Source of the DNA: Novosphingobium clariflavum | GTDB lineage: Bacteria; Pseudomonadota; Alphaproteobacteria; Sphingomonadales; Sphingomonadaceae | Length of the DNA stretch: 64,000 nt | NCBI RefSeq assembly: GCF_026420865.1 | Contig: NZ_JAPCWC010000002.1 | Span: 248,001-312,000 of the forward strand | Direction: 5' to 3' | Shown here: piece after piece, positions 36,309-45,699 of the stretch | How positions within the stretch are numbered: the first letter of the stretch is position 1 | Layout of the letters: each line of letters opens with the position of its first letter | Notes under the pieces: model-generated | Databases searched by the model: none | Seen by the model: only the letters and a program-made list of their open reading frames with translations | Told to the model about the DNA's origin: nothing | Position numbers and translations under genes: made by a program

Positions 36309-38297
36309 TTACACGCTAAGCTTGTTGAGGATCTTCGGGACGATCGCCTCGACGGTGAAGCCGAAGCGAGCGAAGAGGTCCTTGGCCGGAGCCGAGGCGC
36401 CGAAGCGGTCGAGACCGATGTTCAGGCCGCCGTTGCGGCTCTGTGCGGTGTAGCGTTCCCAGCCCATGGTCGTGCCGGCCTCGATCGAGACCTTCAGGAT
36501 CGACGCATCATGGGGCAGGACTTCGTGCTGGTAGGCTTCGTCCTGGGCGGCGAAGAGTTCCATGCACGGCATCGAGACGACATCGGCGCCGATGCCCTGC
36601 GATTCCAGCTCGGCACAAACCTTGACCGCCAGTTCGACTTCCGAACCGGTGGCGATCAGGATCACCTTGCGGTCCGCTTCGGCGTGGCGAAGCGTGTAGG
36701 CGCCGCGGGCCGAAAGCATGTCGCCGGTCTTGCGCAGTTGCGGCAGGTTCTGGCGGGTAAGCGCCAGCACCGAAGGCGTATCCTGCGATTCCAGGGCCAC
36801 GTTCCAGCATTCCGCCGTCTCGATGACGTCGGCCGGACGGAACACGTAGAGGTTCGGGATCAGGCGCATCGACATGACGTGCTCGACCGGCTGGTGGGTC
36901 GGGCCGTCTTCGCCAAGGCCGATCGAATCGTGGGTCAGCACGTAGATCGCGCGGGTCTGCTGCAGCGCCGAGAGGCGGATCGCGTTGCGGCAGTAGTCCG
37001 AGAAGATCAGGAAGGTGCCGCCGTAGGGGATCACGCCGCCGTGCAGCGCCATGCCGTTCATGGCCGCGGCCATGCCGAACTCACGGATGCCGTAATAGAC
37101 ATAGCGGCCGCCGAAGTTGTCCGGGGTGAACGGTTCCTGGCACTTGGCCTTGGTGTTGTTCGAACCGGTAAGGTCCGCCGAACCACCGATCATCTCGGGG
37201 ATCGCCGGGGCCAGCACGTTTAGCCAGTTTTCCGAAGCCTTGCGGGTGGCGACGGTGGCATCGCCTTCCAGCCATTCGGCCAGCTTGGCGCGGATCGCAT
37301 CGCCTTCCGGCAGTTCACCGGCCATGCGGCGGGTGAATTCATCCGCCTTGTCCGAAGCGCCGAGGCGCACGAACCATTCGGCATGGGCCTTGGCACCGGC
37401 CTGACCGAGCGAGCGCCAGTCGGCGAGGATTTCCGCCGGGATCTCGAAGGGAGCCGAAGTCCAGCCGAGGTATTCGCGGGCCGCGGCCACTTCGGCCTCG
37501 CCCAGCGCGGCGCCGTGGACGTCGTGGCCGCCCTGCTTGTTCGGGGCGCCCTTGCCGATAACGGTCTTGCAGGCGACCAGCGTCGGCTTGTCCGAAGCGG
37601 CAGCCGCGGCCAGCGCGCGTTCGATGTCGGCAAAGTCGTGGCCGTCGCACTCGAACACGTCCCAGCCCGAAGCGCGGTAGCGCGCCGGGATGTCTTCGCT
37701 GGTCGAAAGCGAGGTATCGCCGTCGATGGTGATCTTGTTGTCGTCCCACAGGACCTTGAGGCGGCCCAGCTTCAGCGTGCCGGCAAGACCGATGGCTTCG
37801 TGGTTGATGCCTTCCATGAGGCAGCCGTCACCGGCGATGACCCAGGTCTTGTGATCGACCAGATCGTCACCGAAAGTGGCGTTGAGCTGACGCTCCGCCA
37901 TCGCCATGCCGACGGCCATGGCCAGACCCTGGCCGAGCGGGCCGGTGGTGCATTCCACGCCTTCGATCAGGAAGTTTTCCGGGTGACCGGCGCAGACCGA
38001 GCCCAGCTGACGGAAATTGCGAATGTCGTCCATCGTCGGGCTGGCATAGCCGGTCAGGTGAAGCAGCGAATAGATCAGCATCGAACCGTGACCGGCCGAC
38101 AGCACGAAGCGGTCGCGGTCGGCCCACTTGGGCGCGGCGGGATCGAACTTGAGGAACTTGGAGAACAGGACGGTGGCGACATCGGCCATGCCCATCGGCA
38201 TGCCGGGGTGGCCGCTGTTGGCGGCCTGGACCGCGTCCATGGAAAGCGCGCGAATGGCGTTGGCCATCGGCGCGAGACGGTCGGCAGCAAGGGTCAT
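36309..38297 (-). CDS. tkt: Transketolase
   Basis: A 662-residue thiamine-diphosphate enzyme moving two-carbon units between sugar phosphates. The TPP motif is [20 protein letters not shown] to WDDN, the pyrimidine-domain stretch is [20 protein letters not shown], and the C-terminal lobe opens [15 protein letters not shown]. The length is standard. It heads the leftward tkt-gap-pgk group and is divergent from the zapA operon, with 213 bp between. Confidence 0.97.
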   Translation of the reverse strand: MTLAADRLAPMANAIRALSMDAVQAANSGHPGMPMGMADVATVLFSKFLKFDPAAPKWADRDRFVLSAGHGSMLIYSLLHLTGYASPTMDDIRNFRQLGSVCAGHPENFLIEGVECTTGPLGQGLAMAVGMAMAERQLNATFGDDLVDHKTWVIAGDGCLMEGINHEAIGLAGTLKLGRLKVLWDDNKITIDGDTSLSTSEDIPARYRASGWDVFECDGHDFADIERALAAAAASDKPTLVACKTVIGKGAPNKQGGHDVHGAALGEAEVAAAREYLGWTSAPFEIPAEILADWRSLGQAGAKAHAEWFVRLGASDKADEFTRRMAGELPEGDAIRAKLAEWLEGDATVATRKASENWLNVLAPAIPEMIGGSADLTGSNNTKAKCQEPFTPDNFGGRYVYYGIREFGMAAAMNGMALHGGVIPYGGTFLIFSDYCRNAIRLSALQQTRAIYVLTHDSIGLGEDGPTHQPVEHVMSMRLIPNLYVFRPADVIETAECWNVALESQDTPSVLALTRQNLPQLRKTGDMLSARGAYTLRHAEADRKVILIATGSEVELAVKVCAELESQGIGADVVSMPCMELFAAQDEAYQHEVLPHDASILKVSIEAGTTMGWERYTAQSRNGGLNIGLDRFGASAPAKDLFARFGFTVEAIVPKILNKLSV

Positions 38298-38510
38298 CGG
38301 GTGGCTCCGGTAAACGGAAAAAGGAACGATTCGGCTTGCCGACCCCCTTTAGGCTGAGGCCTGCGGGCGTCAAGTTCACCGCAGCCAAACACCGCAGATC
38401 CGGGCCCAGGCAATTCGCGTGGTGGCACAATCTCTTCCACTCGTCGAAGCATTAGTCGCCAAGCTGTGCCAAATTCTTGCCTTTTTGCAGTTTCGCGGTA
38501 ACCGTAAGCC

Positions 38511-38684
38511 ATGAAAGAGGTACCGATCGTTCAGATCGTCGAACGGATCGAGTCGGCGTTGTCCCGTCTCGACAAGGCCATTCCGGAAACCGTGGAACAG
38601 CGCAGTCGCGATCGCCGCCTGCGGGTGCTGGTTGAGGATGCCCTCGGCGAAATCGATGCATTGCTGGCGCGGCGCGAGGCATGA
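38511..38684 (+). CDS. 57-residue coiled-coil protein upstream of ZapA (ZauP-like)
   Basis: A short protein, MKEVPIVQIVERIESALSRL onward to LLARREA, predicted almost wholly helical with heptad-like hydrophobic positions (IVERIESALSRLDKAI, LRVLVEDALGEIDALL). Its stop overlaps the zapA ATG as ATGA, so it is translated together with zapA. In Caulobacter a coiled-coil protein encoded just upstream of zapA, called ZauP, is ZapA's partner at the cytokinetic Z-ring. Position and character fit that role here, though the sequence is short and the homology is inferred. Confidence 0.75.
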   Translation: MKEVPIVQIVERIESALSRLDKAIPETVEQRSRDRRLRVLVEDALGEIDALLARREA

Positions 38685-39034
38685 GCAACGTCAATCTCAC
38701 CATCGGCGGCCGCAGCTTCACGCTGGCCTGCGCGGACGGCCAGGAAGGCCATGTCGAGAACCTCGGCCGCCTGATCGACGAGAAGGCAGCCGCTGCCGGT
38801 GCCGTCGGCCAGACCGAGACGCGCATGCTGCTGTTTGCGGCCATCATGCTGGCCGACGAAGTGCATAACCTGCGCGAACAAGACGCCGCACCGCCTCCCG
38901 CGCCGCCCCCGGCACCTGCTGCCAGCGAGGAAAATGCCTCGCTGCCCCCGGAAATGCTCGAGCGGCTGGCGAAAATTGCCGAGAGCATCGAAAATCTCGC
39001 AAGCATCCTTGAGGAAGCGCGCGAGAACCCCTAA
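38681..39034 (+). CDS. zapA: Cell division protein ZapA
   Basis: A 117-residue FtsZ-ring associated protein. The globular N-terminal head VNLTIGGRSFTLACADGQEGHVENLGRLIDEK is typical, followed by a helix (LLFAAIMLADEVHNLRE), a Pro/Ala-rich linker and a C-terminal coiled coil (MLERLAKIAESIENLASIL). It is coupled to the small gene before it. Its last codons overlap the promoter of the downstream 6S RNA. The order zapA-6S RNA-5-formyl-THF cyclo-ligase is widespread in Proteobacteria. Confidence 0.92.
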   Translation: MSNVNLTIGGRSFTLACADGQEGHVENLGRLIDEKAAAAGAVGQTETRMLLFAAIMLADEVHNLREQDAAPPPAPPPAPAASEENASLPPEMLERLAKIAESIENLASILEEARENP

Positions 39035-39037
39035 TTA
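39009..39037 (+). promoter_or_regulatory. Promoter of 6S RNA inside the end of zapA
   Basis: A -35 TTGAGG (39009-39014) and a -10 TAATTA (39032-39037) are spaced by 17 bp. The predicted start falls at about 39041-39044, where the closing stem of 6S RNA begins. The -10 element straddles the zapA stop codon. Confidence 0.6.
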
Positions 39038-39040
39038 GAT

Positions 39041-39206
39041 GGTGACGGGAACTGCCCGGCACGAGCCGTTCGAAAATCCCTGAGGCTATAAGCAAATCCA
39101 AGGGGGCTGTCCCTGCCCGGACCCTGGTCCGGAACACATGGTCCCCACCTGACGTCGAGGCGTCAGAGGATTTCTAGGCAAACGACCCCATGGTGGTCCC
39201 GTCACC
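39041..39206 (+). ncRNA. ssrS: 6S RNA
   Basis: This 166-nt segment between zapA and the cyclo-ligase gene folds as a long interrupted rod expected of 6S RNA, which binds sigma-70 RNA polymerase by mimicking an open promoter. The ends pair perfectly: GGTGACGGGA (39041-39050) with TCCCGTCACC (39197-39206). Inner pairing AAATCC (39074-39079) with GGATTT (39168-39173) brackets unpaired regions, a GACG/CGTC hairpin is at 39151-39164, and the apex is the hairpin CCGGACC-CT-GGTCCGG (39117-39132). Gene order zapA-ssrS-fau is the standard proteobacterial context. Exact ends are approximate. Confidence 0.82.
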
Positions 39207-39342
39207 CCCTCTTCCGCGATCACTCCCTTTTCTTGAGGGATTTAGCCTCGCCCTTCCAACATGGGCCCGAAGCTGGCCGTGCTGGAATTCCAACATGCCC
39301 AATGCAGCCGCAAATGATACCGTGCGGCTCTGAACGCCAGGA

Positions 39343-39957
39343 ATGGGACCACCGGTGGATTCGTCACTCCCTCTCTCTCCCGCAGCCGAAAAGGCCGCTC
39401 TGCGCAAGAAGCATCGTGCGGCCCGCGCGGAGCACGTCGCCTCGCTCCCGCAGCAACTGCGCGCGCTGATGCTGAACCGCCCGCCCGCCCCCGTCGCCGA
39501 AATGATGCCCGAGGGGCTCACCATCGGTCTCTATGCCCCCGTGGGCGACGAGGCGCCGGCCTTTGGCTGGGCGCGCTGGCTGTCGGAAAACGGCCGCAAG
39601 ATCGCCCTGCCCTGGTTCGAATCGCGCGAAGCACCGATGGAATTTCGGCTCTGGGCCAATCCCTTCGATGAAGAGCAGCTTGCGATCGGCCCCTGGGGCG
39701 CATTGCAACCACTGGCAGACGCAGCGCCCGTCACCCCCGCCATCGCCATCGTGCCGCTGCTCGCCTTCACCAGCGAGGGACACCGACTGGGCCAGGGCGG
39801 CGGCCATTACGATCGCTGGCTCGATGCCAACCCCGATGTTCCCGCGATCGGGCTTGCATGGGACTGCCAACTCGCCGACACCCTTCCCATCGAAGCGCAC
39901 GACCGCATCCTCGATGCCGTGGTGACGCCGACAAGAATATACGAGGGAGCGATCTGA
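39343..39957 (+). CDS. fau: 5-formyltetrahydrofolate cyclo-ligase
   Basis: A 204-residue enzyme that converts 5-formyl-THF to methenyl-THF using ATP. The basic N-terminal helix ALRKKHRAARAEHV, the substrate region GLYAPVGDEAP, and the ATP/Mg loop GHRLGQGGGHYDRWL (about residues 146-160) are clear. It lies downstream of 6S RNA as in Escherichia coli ygfA. The ATG at 39343 is preceded immediately by CCAGGA, very tight spacing; GTG at 39355 is an alternative start. Confidence 0.9.
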   Translation: MGPPVDSSLPLSPAAEKAALRKKHRAARAEHVASLPQQLRALMLNRPPAPVAEMMPEGLTIGLYAPVGDEAPAFGWARWLSENGRKIALPWFESREAPMEFRLWANPFDEEQLAIGPWGALQPLADAAPVTPAIAIVPLLAFTSEGHRLGQGGGHYDRWLDANPDVPAIGLAWDCQLADTLPIEAHDRILDAVVTPTRIYEGAI

Positions 39958-39959
39958 AC

Positions 39960-40175
39960 TTGCGCGAGACTCCGACACTGCGAATCCCGCTGGGCGTATT
40001 GGGGCTGTTTGCCGCCCTGATCGCCTATGGCGTGCTGATTGCACGCTATCTGGCCCCAGTGATCGGAGGATGGCACCCCTTGCTCCAGACACCCATCTAC
40101 GTGGTTCTGGGAGTGGTCTGGCTGCTACCGCTGAAGCGGTTCCTGATCTGGATGGAGACCGGGCGCTGGGGGTGA
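39960..40175 (+). CDS. DUF2842 small membrane protein
   Basis: A 71-residue protein beginning at TTG 39960, 2 nt after the cyclo-ligase stop, with GAGGGAG about 10 nt upstream; there is no ATG that keeps the first helix. Two transmembrane helices are seen, LGVLGLFAALIAYGVLIARY and TPIYVVLGVVWLLPL. The conserved ending LPLKRFLIWMETGRW is the signature I associate with alphaproteobacterial DUF2842 proteins, whose function is unknown. It is probably co-transcribed with fau and ends at the terminator at 40256. Confidence 0.75.
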   Translation: MRETPTLRIPLGVLGLFAALIAYGVLIARYLAPVIGGWHPLLQTPIYVVLGVVWLLPLKRFLIWMETGRWG

Positions 40176-40210
40176 TTCCCCAGCGCTTTTATTTTTGCCC
40201 TGAGCGGCCA

Positions 40211-40229
40211 CCTGATTCGACGAATCAGG
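40211..40229. repeat. Short perfect inverted repeat after the DUF2842 gene
   Basis: CCTGATTCG and CGAATCAGG are separated by one base. A 9-bp palindrome with a 1-nt centre cannot form an efficient RNA loop at full length, so a protein-binding site or repeat remnant is as likely as a terminator stem. Confidence 0.4.
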
Positions 40230-40255
40230 AACGGCACACCTGCCGCGGACAAAAG

Positions 40256-40284
40256 AAAAGGCCGGGCGTTAACCCGGCCTTTTT
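40256..40284. terminator. Strong bidirectional intrinsic terminator
   Basis: GGCCGGG (40260-40266) pairs with CCCGGCC (40273-40279) around CGTTAA, flanked by AAAA and TTTTT. It can end the rightward fau-DUF2842 transcript and, read from the other side, the leftward tRNA-Asp transcript. Confidence 0.85.
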
Positions 40285-40318
40285 CGTTTCATTGCTTTAC
40301 CACTTCCCGTAAAGGAAA

Positions 40319-40395
40319 TGGCGCGAGTGACGGGGCTCGAACCCGCGACCTCCGGCGTGACAGGCCGGCACTCTAACCAACTGAGCTACACCCGC
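40319..40395 (-). tRNA. tRNA-Asp (GTC), copy 1
   Basis: The 77-nt cloverleaf starts GCGGGTGTAGCTCAG at 40395. Its anticodon loop CTGTCAC gives GTC, the T arm is GGTCGCGGGTTCGAGCCCCG, and the acceptor closes with CACTCGC, discriminator G and a genomically encoded CCA (40319-40321). The gene body is identical to the copy 140 bp upstream, and both are read leftward. Confidence 0.96.
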
Positions 40396-40458
40396 GCAGC
40401 AATGTATGTGAGGTTTTTAGACTACCTCAAGTCGCTGCATTACCAGCATTTTCCCAAG

Positions 40459-40535
40459 TGGCGCGAGTGACGGGGCTCGAACCCGCGACCTCCGGCGTGA
40501 CAGGCCGGCACTCTAACCAACTGAGCTACACCCGC
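40459..40535 (-). tRNA. tRNA-Asp (GTC), copy 2
   Basis: Same 77-nt sequence as the copy at 40319-40395, including anticodon GTC and encoded CCA (40459-40461). It is nearest to the promoter at 40568-40596, so the two are probably one transcript. The duplication offset is 140 bp and the 63 bp between them are not tRNA-like. Confidence 0.96.
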
Positions 40536-40567
40536 GTTTTTGCGTTTGCGTCCGCTTGGGAGCCGCG

Positions 40568-40596
40568 CCTCTATGGCAGGTGCCCCACCCTGTCAA
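40568..40596 (-). promoter_or_regulatory. Promoter of the tRNA-Asp pair
   Basis: On the minus strand a consensus -35 TTGACA (40591-40596) and a -10 TAGAGG (40568-40573) are 17 bp apart. Transcription would start near 40561, about 26 nt before the first tRNA-Asp. Confidence 0.65.
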
Positions 40597-40778
40597 CGGG
40601 AATGACCCGAACATTGAAAAGTTTTTATCCACACCCCCGAAAATTCCCGGCACATCCCGCCCCTGCCCCTCCGGCGCGGAACGTGGTCAATCGGCGTTAA
40701 CTATATGTTGGCAACTGGAATCGCAGAAAATGCCTCGTTCACGCGGAAACGGCGTGGAACATCGCAGGGGGTATTCGG

Positions 40779-41237
40779 GTGAAAGCAATCCATCTCGCCA
40801 TGACGCTTGCACTTGCAGCCGGCACGTTCACCGCCAGCGCTGGGCATGCAGAACTGCGCACAGGGCCCGCCGTGGCCACTGACAGTGCAGTCTATGTGGA
40901 ACGCAGCAGTTCAGCCGCCTCGCGCCGCCTGGAACCCGCCAGCCGCCTTGCGCGCGGCGATAGAGTCGTGACGATCGTTACATGGGTCCGCGCAGCCGGA
41001 ACCGGCGGCTTTGTCATCACCAATCCCGTGCCCACCGCCCTTGCCTATCAGCAGAGCGCGGAGGACATGCAGGAGGTTTCGGTGGACGGCGGCCGCTCAT
41101 GGGGCCGTATCGGCGCCCTGAGGATCGGCAATCGCCTCGCCACCCCCGATGACGTCACGCATGTTCGCTGGCGCATCCCGCCGCAGAGCGCGGCGCGTGG
41201 ACGCGGACAGATCACCTACAGCGGCATCGTGCGCTGA
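40779..41237 (+). CDS. Secreted protein of unknown function
   Basis: A 152-residue protein starting at GTG 40779 with AGGGGG 9 nt upstream. A cleavable signal peptide (MKAIHLAMTLALAAGTFTASAGHA) is followed by one beta-rich domain: GDRVVTIVTWVRAAGTGGFVI, TNPVPTALAYQ, EVSVDGGRSWG, and THVRWRI followed by ITYSGIV. The NPVPTALAY wording recalls DUF11-like repeat domains of surface proteins, but here it occurs once. It stands alone between the tRNA-Asp genes and a convergent YdeI-like gene. Confidence 0.7.
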   Translation: MKAIHLAMTLALAAGTFTASAGHAELRTGPAVATDSAVYVERSSSAASRRLEPASRLARGDRVVTIVTWVRAAGTGGFVITNPVPTALAYQQSAEDMQEVSVDGGRSWGRIGALRIGNRLATPDDVTHVRWRIPPQSAARGRGQITYSGIVR

Positions 41238-41244
41238 TTCAGGC

Positions 41245-41829
41245 TCAGCAGCGCTCGTACTTCCAGTTGCGGCGCTTGCCTTCGGAAATCCACTCGGCGG
41301 CCTGAGCCATGCGCCTGGCACGCGTGGTCTGCGTCTTGGCCTCGGTGATCCATTCCAGATATTCGCGCCGCTGCGATGACGAGAAGGCATCATAATGCCC
41401 CTGCGCGGCCGGAGCAGCCGCCAACGCCGCCGCAAAGTCTTCCGGCATCGGAATTTCCGGCTTGGGCGCACGCGGCGCGGCACGTTTCAGCGCCGTGCCT
41501 TTTTCGAGCACCCGTGCCTGCGCTGCCTGCAATTTTTCGATGAGTTCGCCTTCAGGCGGAAGATCGCCGACGGCCGTGATGCGCCCGAACTGACCCATCG
41601 CATCACCCTGTCGCCCATCTCCGTGGACAACGAACGTGCAGTGCGCCTTGAACGCCGCCATCCCGGCGACGTTCTTACCCCGCACAAGAAAGTGCGGCAT
41701 GCCCCATTTGATGGCCTCTTCGGCCCCGGGCAGCGCGCGATGGGTGAGAGCACGCAATTGAGTGAGGATCGGGCGGGCAAAGTCCGCGGCCTGTTCGATA
41801 TACTCATCGACGCGCGGATCCCTGCCCAT
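41245..41829 (-). CDS. YdeI/OmdA family protein with DUF1801 domain
   Basis: A 194-residue cytoplasmic protein. The N-terminal part (residues about 15-105, including AEEAIKWGMPHFLVRGKNVAGMAAF) fits DUF1801, and the C-terminal part (PEDFAAALAAAPAAQGHYDAF followed by SSSQRREYLEWITEAKTQTT) fits the OmdA/YdeI bacteriocin-protection-like domain. The function of the two-domain form is not established. GGGAGAGGG precedes the ATG. It lies downstream of the E2 gene in the same direction, 16 nt away, so readthrough from the oxoacid dehydrogenase operon is likely. Confidence 0.78.
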   Translation of the reverse strand: MGRDPRVDEYIEQAADFARPILTQLRALTHRALPGAEEAIKWGMPHFLVRGKNVAGMAAFKAHCTFVVHGDGRQGDAMGQFGRITAVGDLPPEGELIEKLQAAQARVLEKGTALKRAAPRAPKPEIPMPEDFAAALAAAPAAQGHYDAFSSSQRREYLEWITEAKTQTTRARRMAQAAEWISEGKRRNWKYERC

Positions 41830-41845
41830 ATGCCCTCTCCCTATA

Positions 41846-43183
<1,338 letters not shown>

Positions 43184-43187
43184 CAAA

Positions 43188-44243
43188 TCAATCCTTCAAC
43201 AGACGATCGACCGCCTCGCCAATGCGGACGGGACCGGGGAAATAGGCCCACTCAAGGCTGTGCGGGTACGGCGTATCGAAGCCGGTCACGCGCTCGACGG
43301 GGGCTTCCAGGTGATAGAAGCAGCGCTCCTGAACCAGCGTCACCAGTTCCCCACCAAAGCCGGAGGTGCGGGTCGCCTCGTGTATCACCAAGCAACGCCC
43401 AGTCTTTTCCACGGACTTTTCCACAGTCGCCAGATCGAGAGGGACCAGCGTGCGCAAGTCGATGATCTCCGCATCGACGCCCTTTTCGGCAAGCACCGCC
43501 TCGGCCACGTGGACCATGGTGCCGTACGTCACCACCGTGAGCGCCGAACCTTCCTGCACGATCCGCGCCTTGCCGAGCGGGATCGAATAGTACCCCTCCG
43601 GCACCATGCCGAGCGGGTGCCCCTTCCACGTCTTCGACGGACGATCGTAATAGCCGTCGAACGGGCCGTTGTAGATGCGCTTGGGCTCGAAGAAGATCAC
43701 CGGATCGTTGTCTTCGATGGCGGCGATCAGCAGGCCCTTGGCGTCATAGGGGCTGGCCGGGATCACCGTCTTCAGGCCGGAAACGTGCGTGAACAGGGCC
43801 TCCGGGCTCTGGCTGTGGGTCTGGCCGCCGAAAATGCCGCCTCCGAAGGGCGAGCGCACGGTGATCGGCGCGATGAACTCCGCCGCCGAGCGATAGCGCA
43901 GACGCGCCGCCTCGGAGACGAGCTGGTCCATGCCCGGGTAGATGTAGTCCGCGAACTGGATCTCCGGCACCGGGCGCAGGCCATATGCGGCCATGCCCAC
44001 GGCAGCGCCGATGATGCCGCATTCGTTGATCGGCGTATCGAACACGCGGTTGCGGCCGTACTTCTTCTGGAGGCCCGCCGTCGCGCGGAACACGCCGCCG
44101 AAATAGCCGACGTCCTCACCGAAAGTCACCACATCGGGATCGCGCGCCATCATGATGTCGAGCGCGTCGTTGATCGCCTCGATCATGTTCATCTGGCGCG
44201 TCGGCGCGTCGTGGAGGCTGACCGAATCTTCTTCAATCATCAT
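43188..44243 (-). CDS. bkdA2: Branched-chain 2-oxoacid dehydrogenase E1 beta
   Basis: A 351-residue E1 beta subunit. It opens MMIEEDSVSLHDAPTRQMNM and shows EDVGYFGGVFRAT, NECGIIGAAVGMAAYGLRPV, FADYIYPGMDQLV and the C-terminal HEATRTSGFGGEL, closer to branched-chain than to pyruvate dehydrogenase subunits. The ATG at 44243, with AAGGA 6 nt upstream, lies 2 nt after the E1 alpha stop; the E2 gene begins 4 nt after this stop. It forms the thiamine-diphosphate heterotetramer with E1 alpha. Confidence 0.94.
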   Translation of the reverse strand: MMIEEDSVSLHDAPTRQMNMIEAINDALDIMMARDPDVVTFGEDVGYFGGVFRATAGLQKKYGRNRVFDTPINECGIIGAAVGMAAYGLRPVPEIQFADYIYPGMDQLVSEAARLRYRSAAEFIAPITVRSPFGGGIFGGQTHSQSPEALFTHVSGLKTVIPASPYDAKGLLIAAIEDNDPVIFFEPKRIYNGPFDGYYDRPSKTWKGHPLGMVPEGYYSIPLGKARIVQEGSALTVVTYGTMVHVAEAVLAEKGVDAEIIDLRTLVPLDLATVEKSVEKTGRCLVIHEATRTSGFGGELVTLVQERCFYHLEAPVERVTGFDTPYPHSLEWAYFPGPVRIGEAVDRLLKD

Positions 44244-44245
44244 GA

Positions 44246-45544
44246 TCAGTCCTTCCAATCCGGGAACTTGCTCTGCCGCTCGCGGATCGCCTGATCCGCC
44301 TGCTCTTCAAGGTGCCAGGGCAGTTCCTCGAAGACGTCCTCGAACATGGTGTGGAACGGATGGTGCAGGCCGTGCCCCAGGATGCCGTTCTTCTCGGCCT
44401 CCTTGGTGGCGGCCTTCACTTGCTCGGCAGCGTCGCGGTCCATCTCGGCGTGCTGTTCCTCGGACCATTCGCCAAGCGCGATCAGATGCTTCTTCAGGCG
44501 CATGATCGGGTCGCCCAGCGGCCATTCCTCCCGCTCATGCGCAGAGCGATAGGCCGTGGGATCGTCCGAGGTGGAGTGCCCCTCGGCGCGATAGGTGAAG
44601 TGCTCGATCAGCGTCGGCCCCTGGTTGGAGCGGGCGCGGTTGGCTGCCCATTCCATCGCGGCATAGACCGCCAGGATGTCGTTGCCGTCCACTCGCAGGC
44701 CGGCGATGCCATAACCCGCCGCGCGGGCTGCGAAAGTGGTGCGCTCGGCCCCGGCAAAACCCGAGAAGCTGGAGATCGCCCACTGATTGTTGACGACGTT
44801 GAGCACGACCGGCGCATTGTAGACCGCTGCAAAGGTCATCGCCGCGTGGAAATCGCCTTCCGCGCTGGAGCCTTCGCCCACGAAGCTGGTGGCAATGCGG
44901 GTATCGCCCTTGATCGCGCTGGCCATCGCCCAGCCCACCGCCTGCGGGAACTGCGTGGCGAGGTTGCCGGAAATCGAGAAGAACCCGTAGTCCTTGGCCG
45001 AATACATGATCGGCAGCTGGCGGCCCTTCAGCGGGTCCGCGCGGTTGGAGTAGATCTGGTTGACCATCTCCACCAGCGGATAGCCGCGCGCGATCAGGAT
45101 GCCCTGCTGGCGGTAGCTGGGGAACACCATGTCGTCGAAGGCCAGCGCATGGGCGCAGGCGATCGAGACCGCCTCCTCGCCCGTGGACTTCATGTAGAAG
45201 CTGGTCTTGCCCTGCCGCTGGCCGCGATACATGCGATCGTCGAAAGCGCGGGTCAGCGCCATCGATGCCAGCATGCGGCGCAGCGTCTCGGGATCGAGAT
45301 GGGGGTTCCACGCCCCCACCGCCGCGTCATTCTCATCCAGCACGCGGATCAGGTCGAGCGTCAGCGGCCATGTCTCGCTGGCAGCGCACCCCTCGTCGGG
45401 GCGCGCCAGCTTGCCGGCTGCGGGGATTTCCAGATGCGAATAGTCGACCGGATCGCCGGGCCGGAACTTCGGCTCGGGGACATAGAGATCGAGGGGCGGC
45501 AGATTGCCGCGCGACTTACCGGTACGTGTCGGGCCTGGGGCCAT
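44246..45544 (-). CDS. bkdA1: Branched-chain 2-oxoacid dehydrogenase E1 alpha
   Basis: A 432-residue E1 alpha subunit that decarboxylates 2-oxo acids from Leu, Ile and Val. The TPP motif runs from GEGSSAEGDFHAAMTFAAVY to VVNNQWAIS (about residues 224-263). The phosphorylation-loop region YRAEGHSTSDDPTAYR and the opening MYRGQRQGKTSFYMKSTGEEA are typical of the branched-chain group. It is the first gene of the operon E1 alpha-E1 beta-E2, with a probable promoter at 45641-45668. No E3 gene is in the window, so the shared lipoamide dehydrogenase must be elsewhere. Confidence 0.94.
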   Translation of the reverse strand: MAPGPTRTGKSRGNLPPLDLYVPEPKFRPGDPVDYSHLEIPAAGKLARPDEGCAASETWPLTLDLIRVLDENDAAVGAWNPHLDPETLRRMLASMALTRAFDDRMYRGQRQGKTSFYMKSTGEEAVSIACAHALAFDDMVFPSYRQQGILIARGYPLVEMVNQIYSNRADPLKGRQLPIMYSAKDYGFFSISGNLATQFPQAVGWAMASAIKGDTRIATSFVGEGSSAEGDFHAAMTFAAVYNAPVVLNVVNNQWAISSFSGFAGAERTTFAARAAGYGIAGLRVDGNDILAVYAAMEWAANRARSNQGPTLIEHFTYRAEGHSTSDDPTAYRSAHEREEWPLGDPIMRLKKHLIALGEWSEEQHAEMDRDAAEQVKAATKEAEKNGILGHGLHHPFHTMFEDVFEELPWHLEEQADQAIRERQSKFPDWKD

Positions 45545-45640
45545 TTTTGCTTCCTCTCCCGCATTGAATCGGGCCGTGGAAAGCGAAACTGCACCGAAAA
45601 CAACGGTTAACGGAAGGTTTCAAAATTCCACAGTCAGGTC

Positions 45641-45668
45641 ACAATATTTCAACCAAGAGTAATGTCAA
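45641..45668 (-). promoter_or_regulatory. Probable promoter of the bkd operon
   Basis: In an unusually AT-rich patch the minus strand has a consensus -35 TTGACA (45663-45668) and a -10 TATTGT (45641-45646) with a 16-bp spacer. The predicted start near 45634 gives a leader of about 90 nt before E1 alpha. Confidence 0.6.
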
Positions 45669-45699
45669 TACAGAGTCGATTGGCCGCCCCAAAGGCCCG

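Noticed and set aside
39256..39298. Direct repeat TTCCAACATG before the cyclo-ligase gene
   Set aside because: Two 10-bp copies 32 bp apart may be chance or a minor site; no structure or context supports a function.
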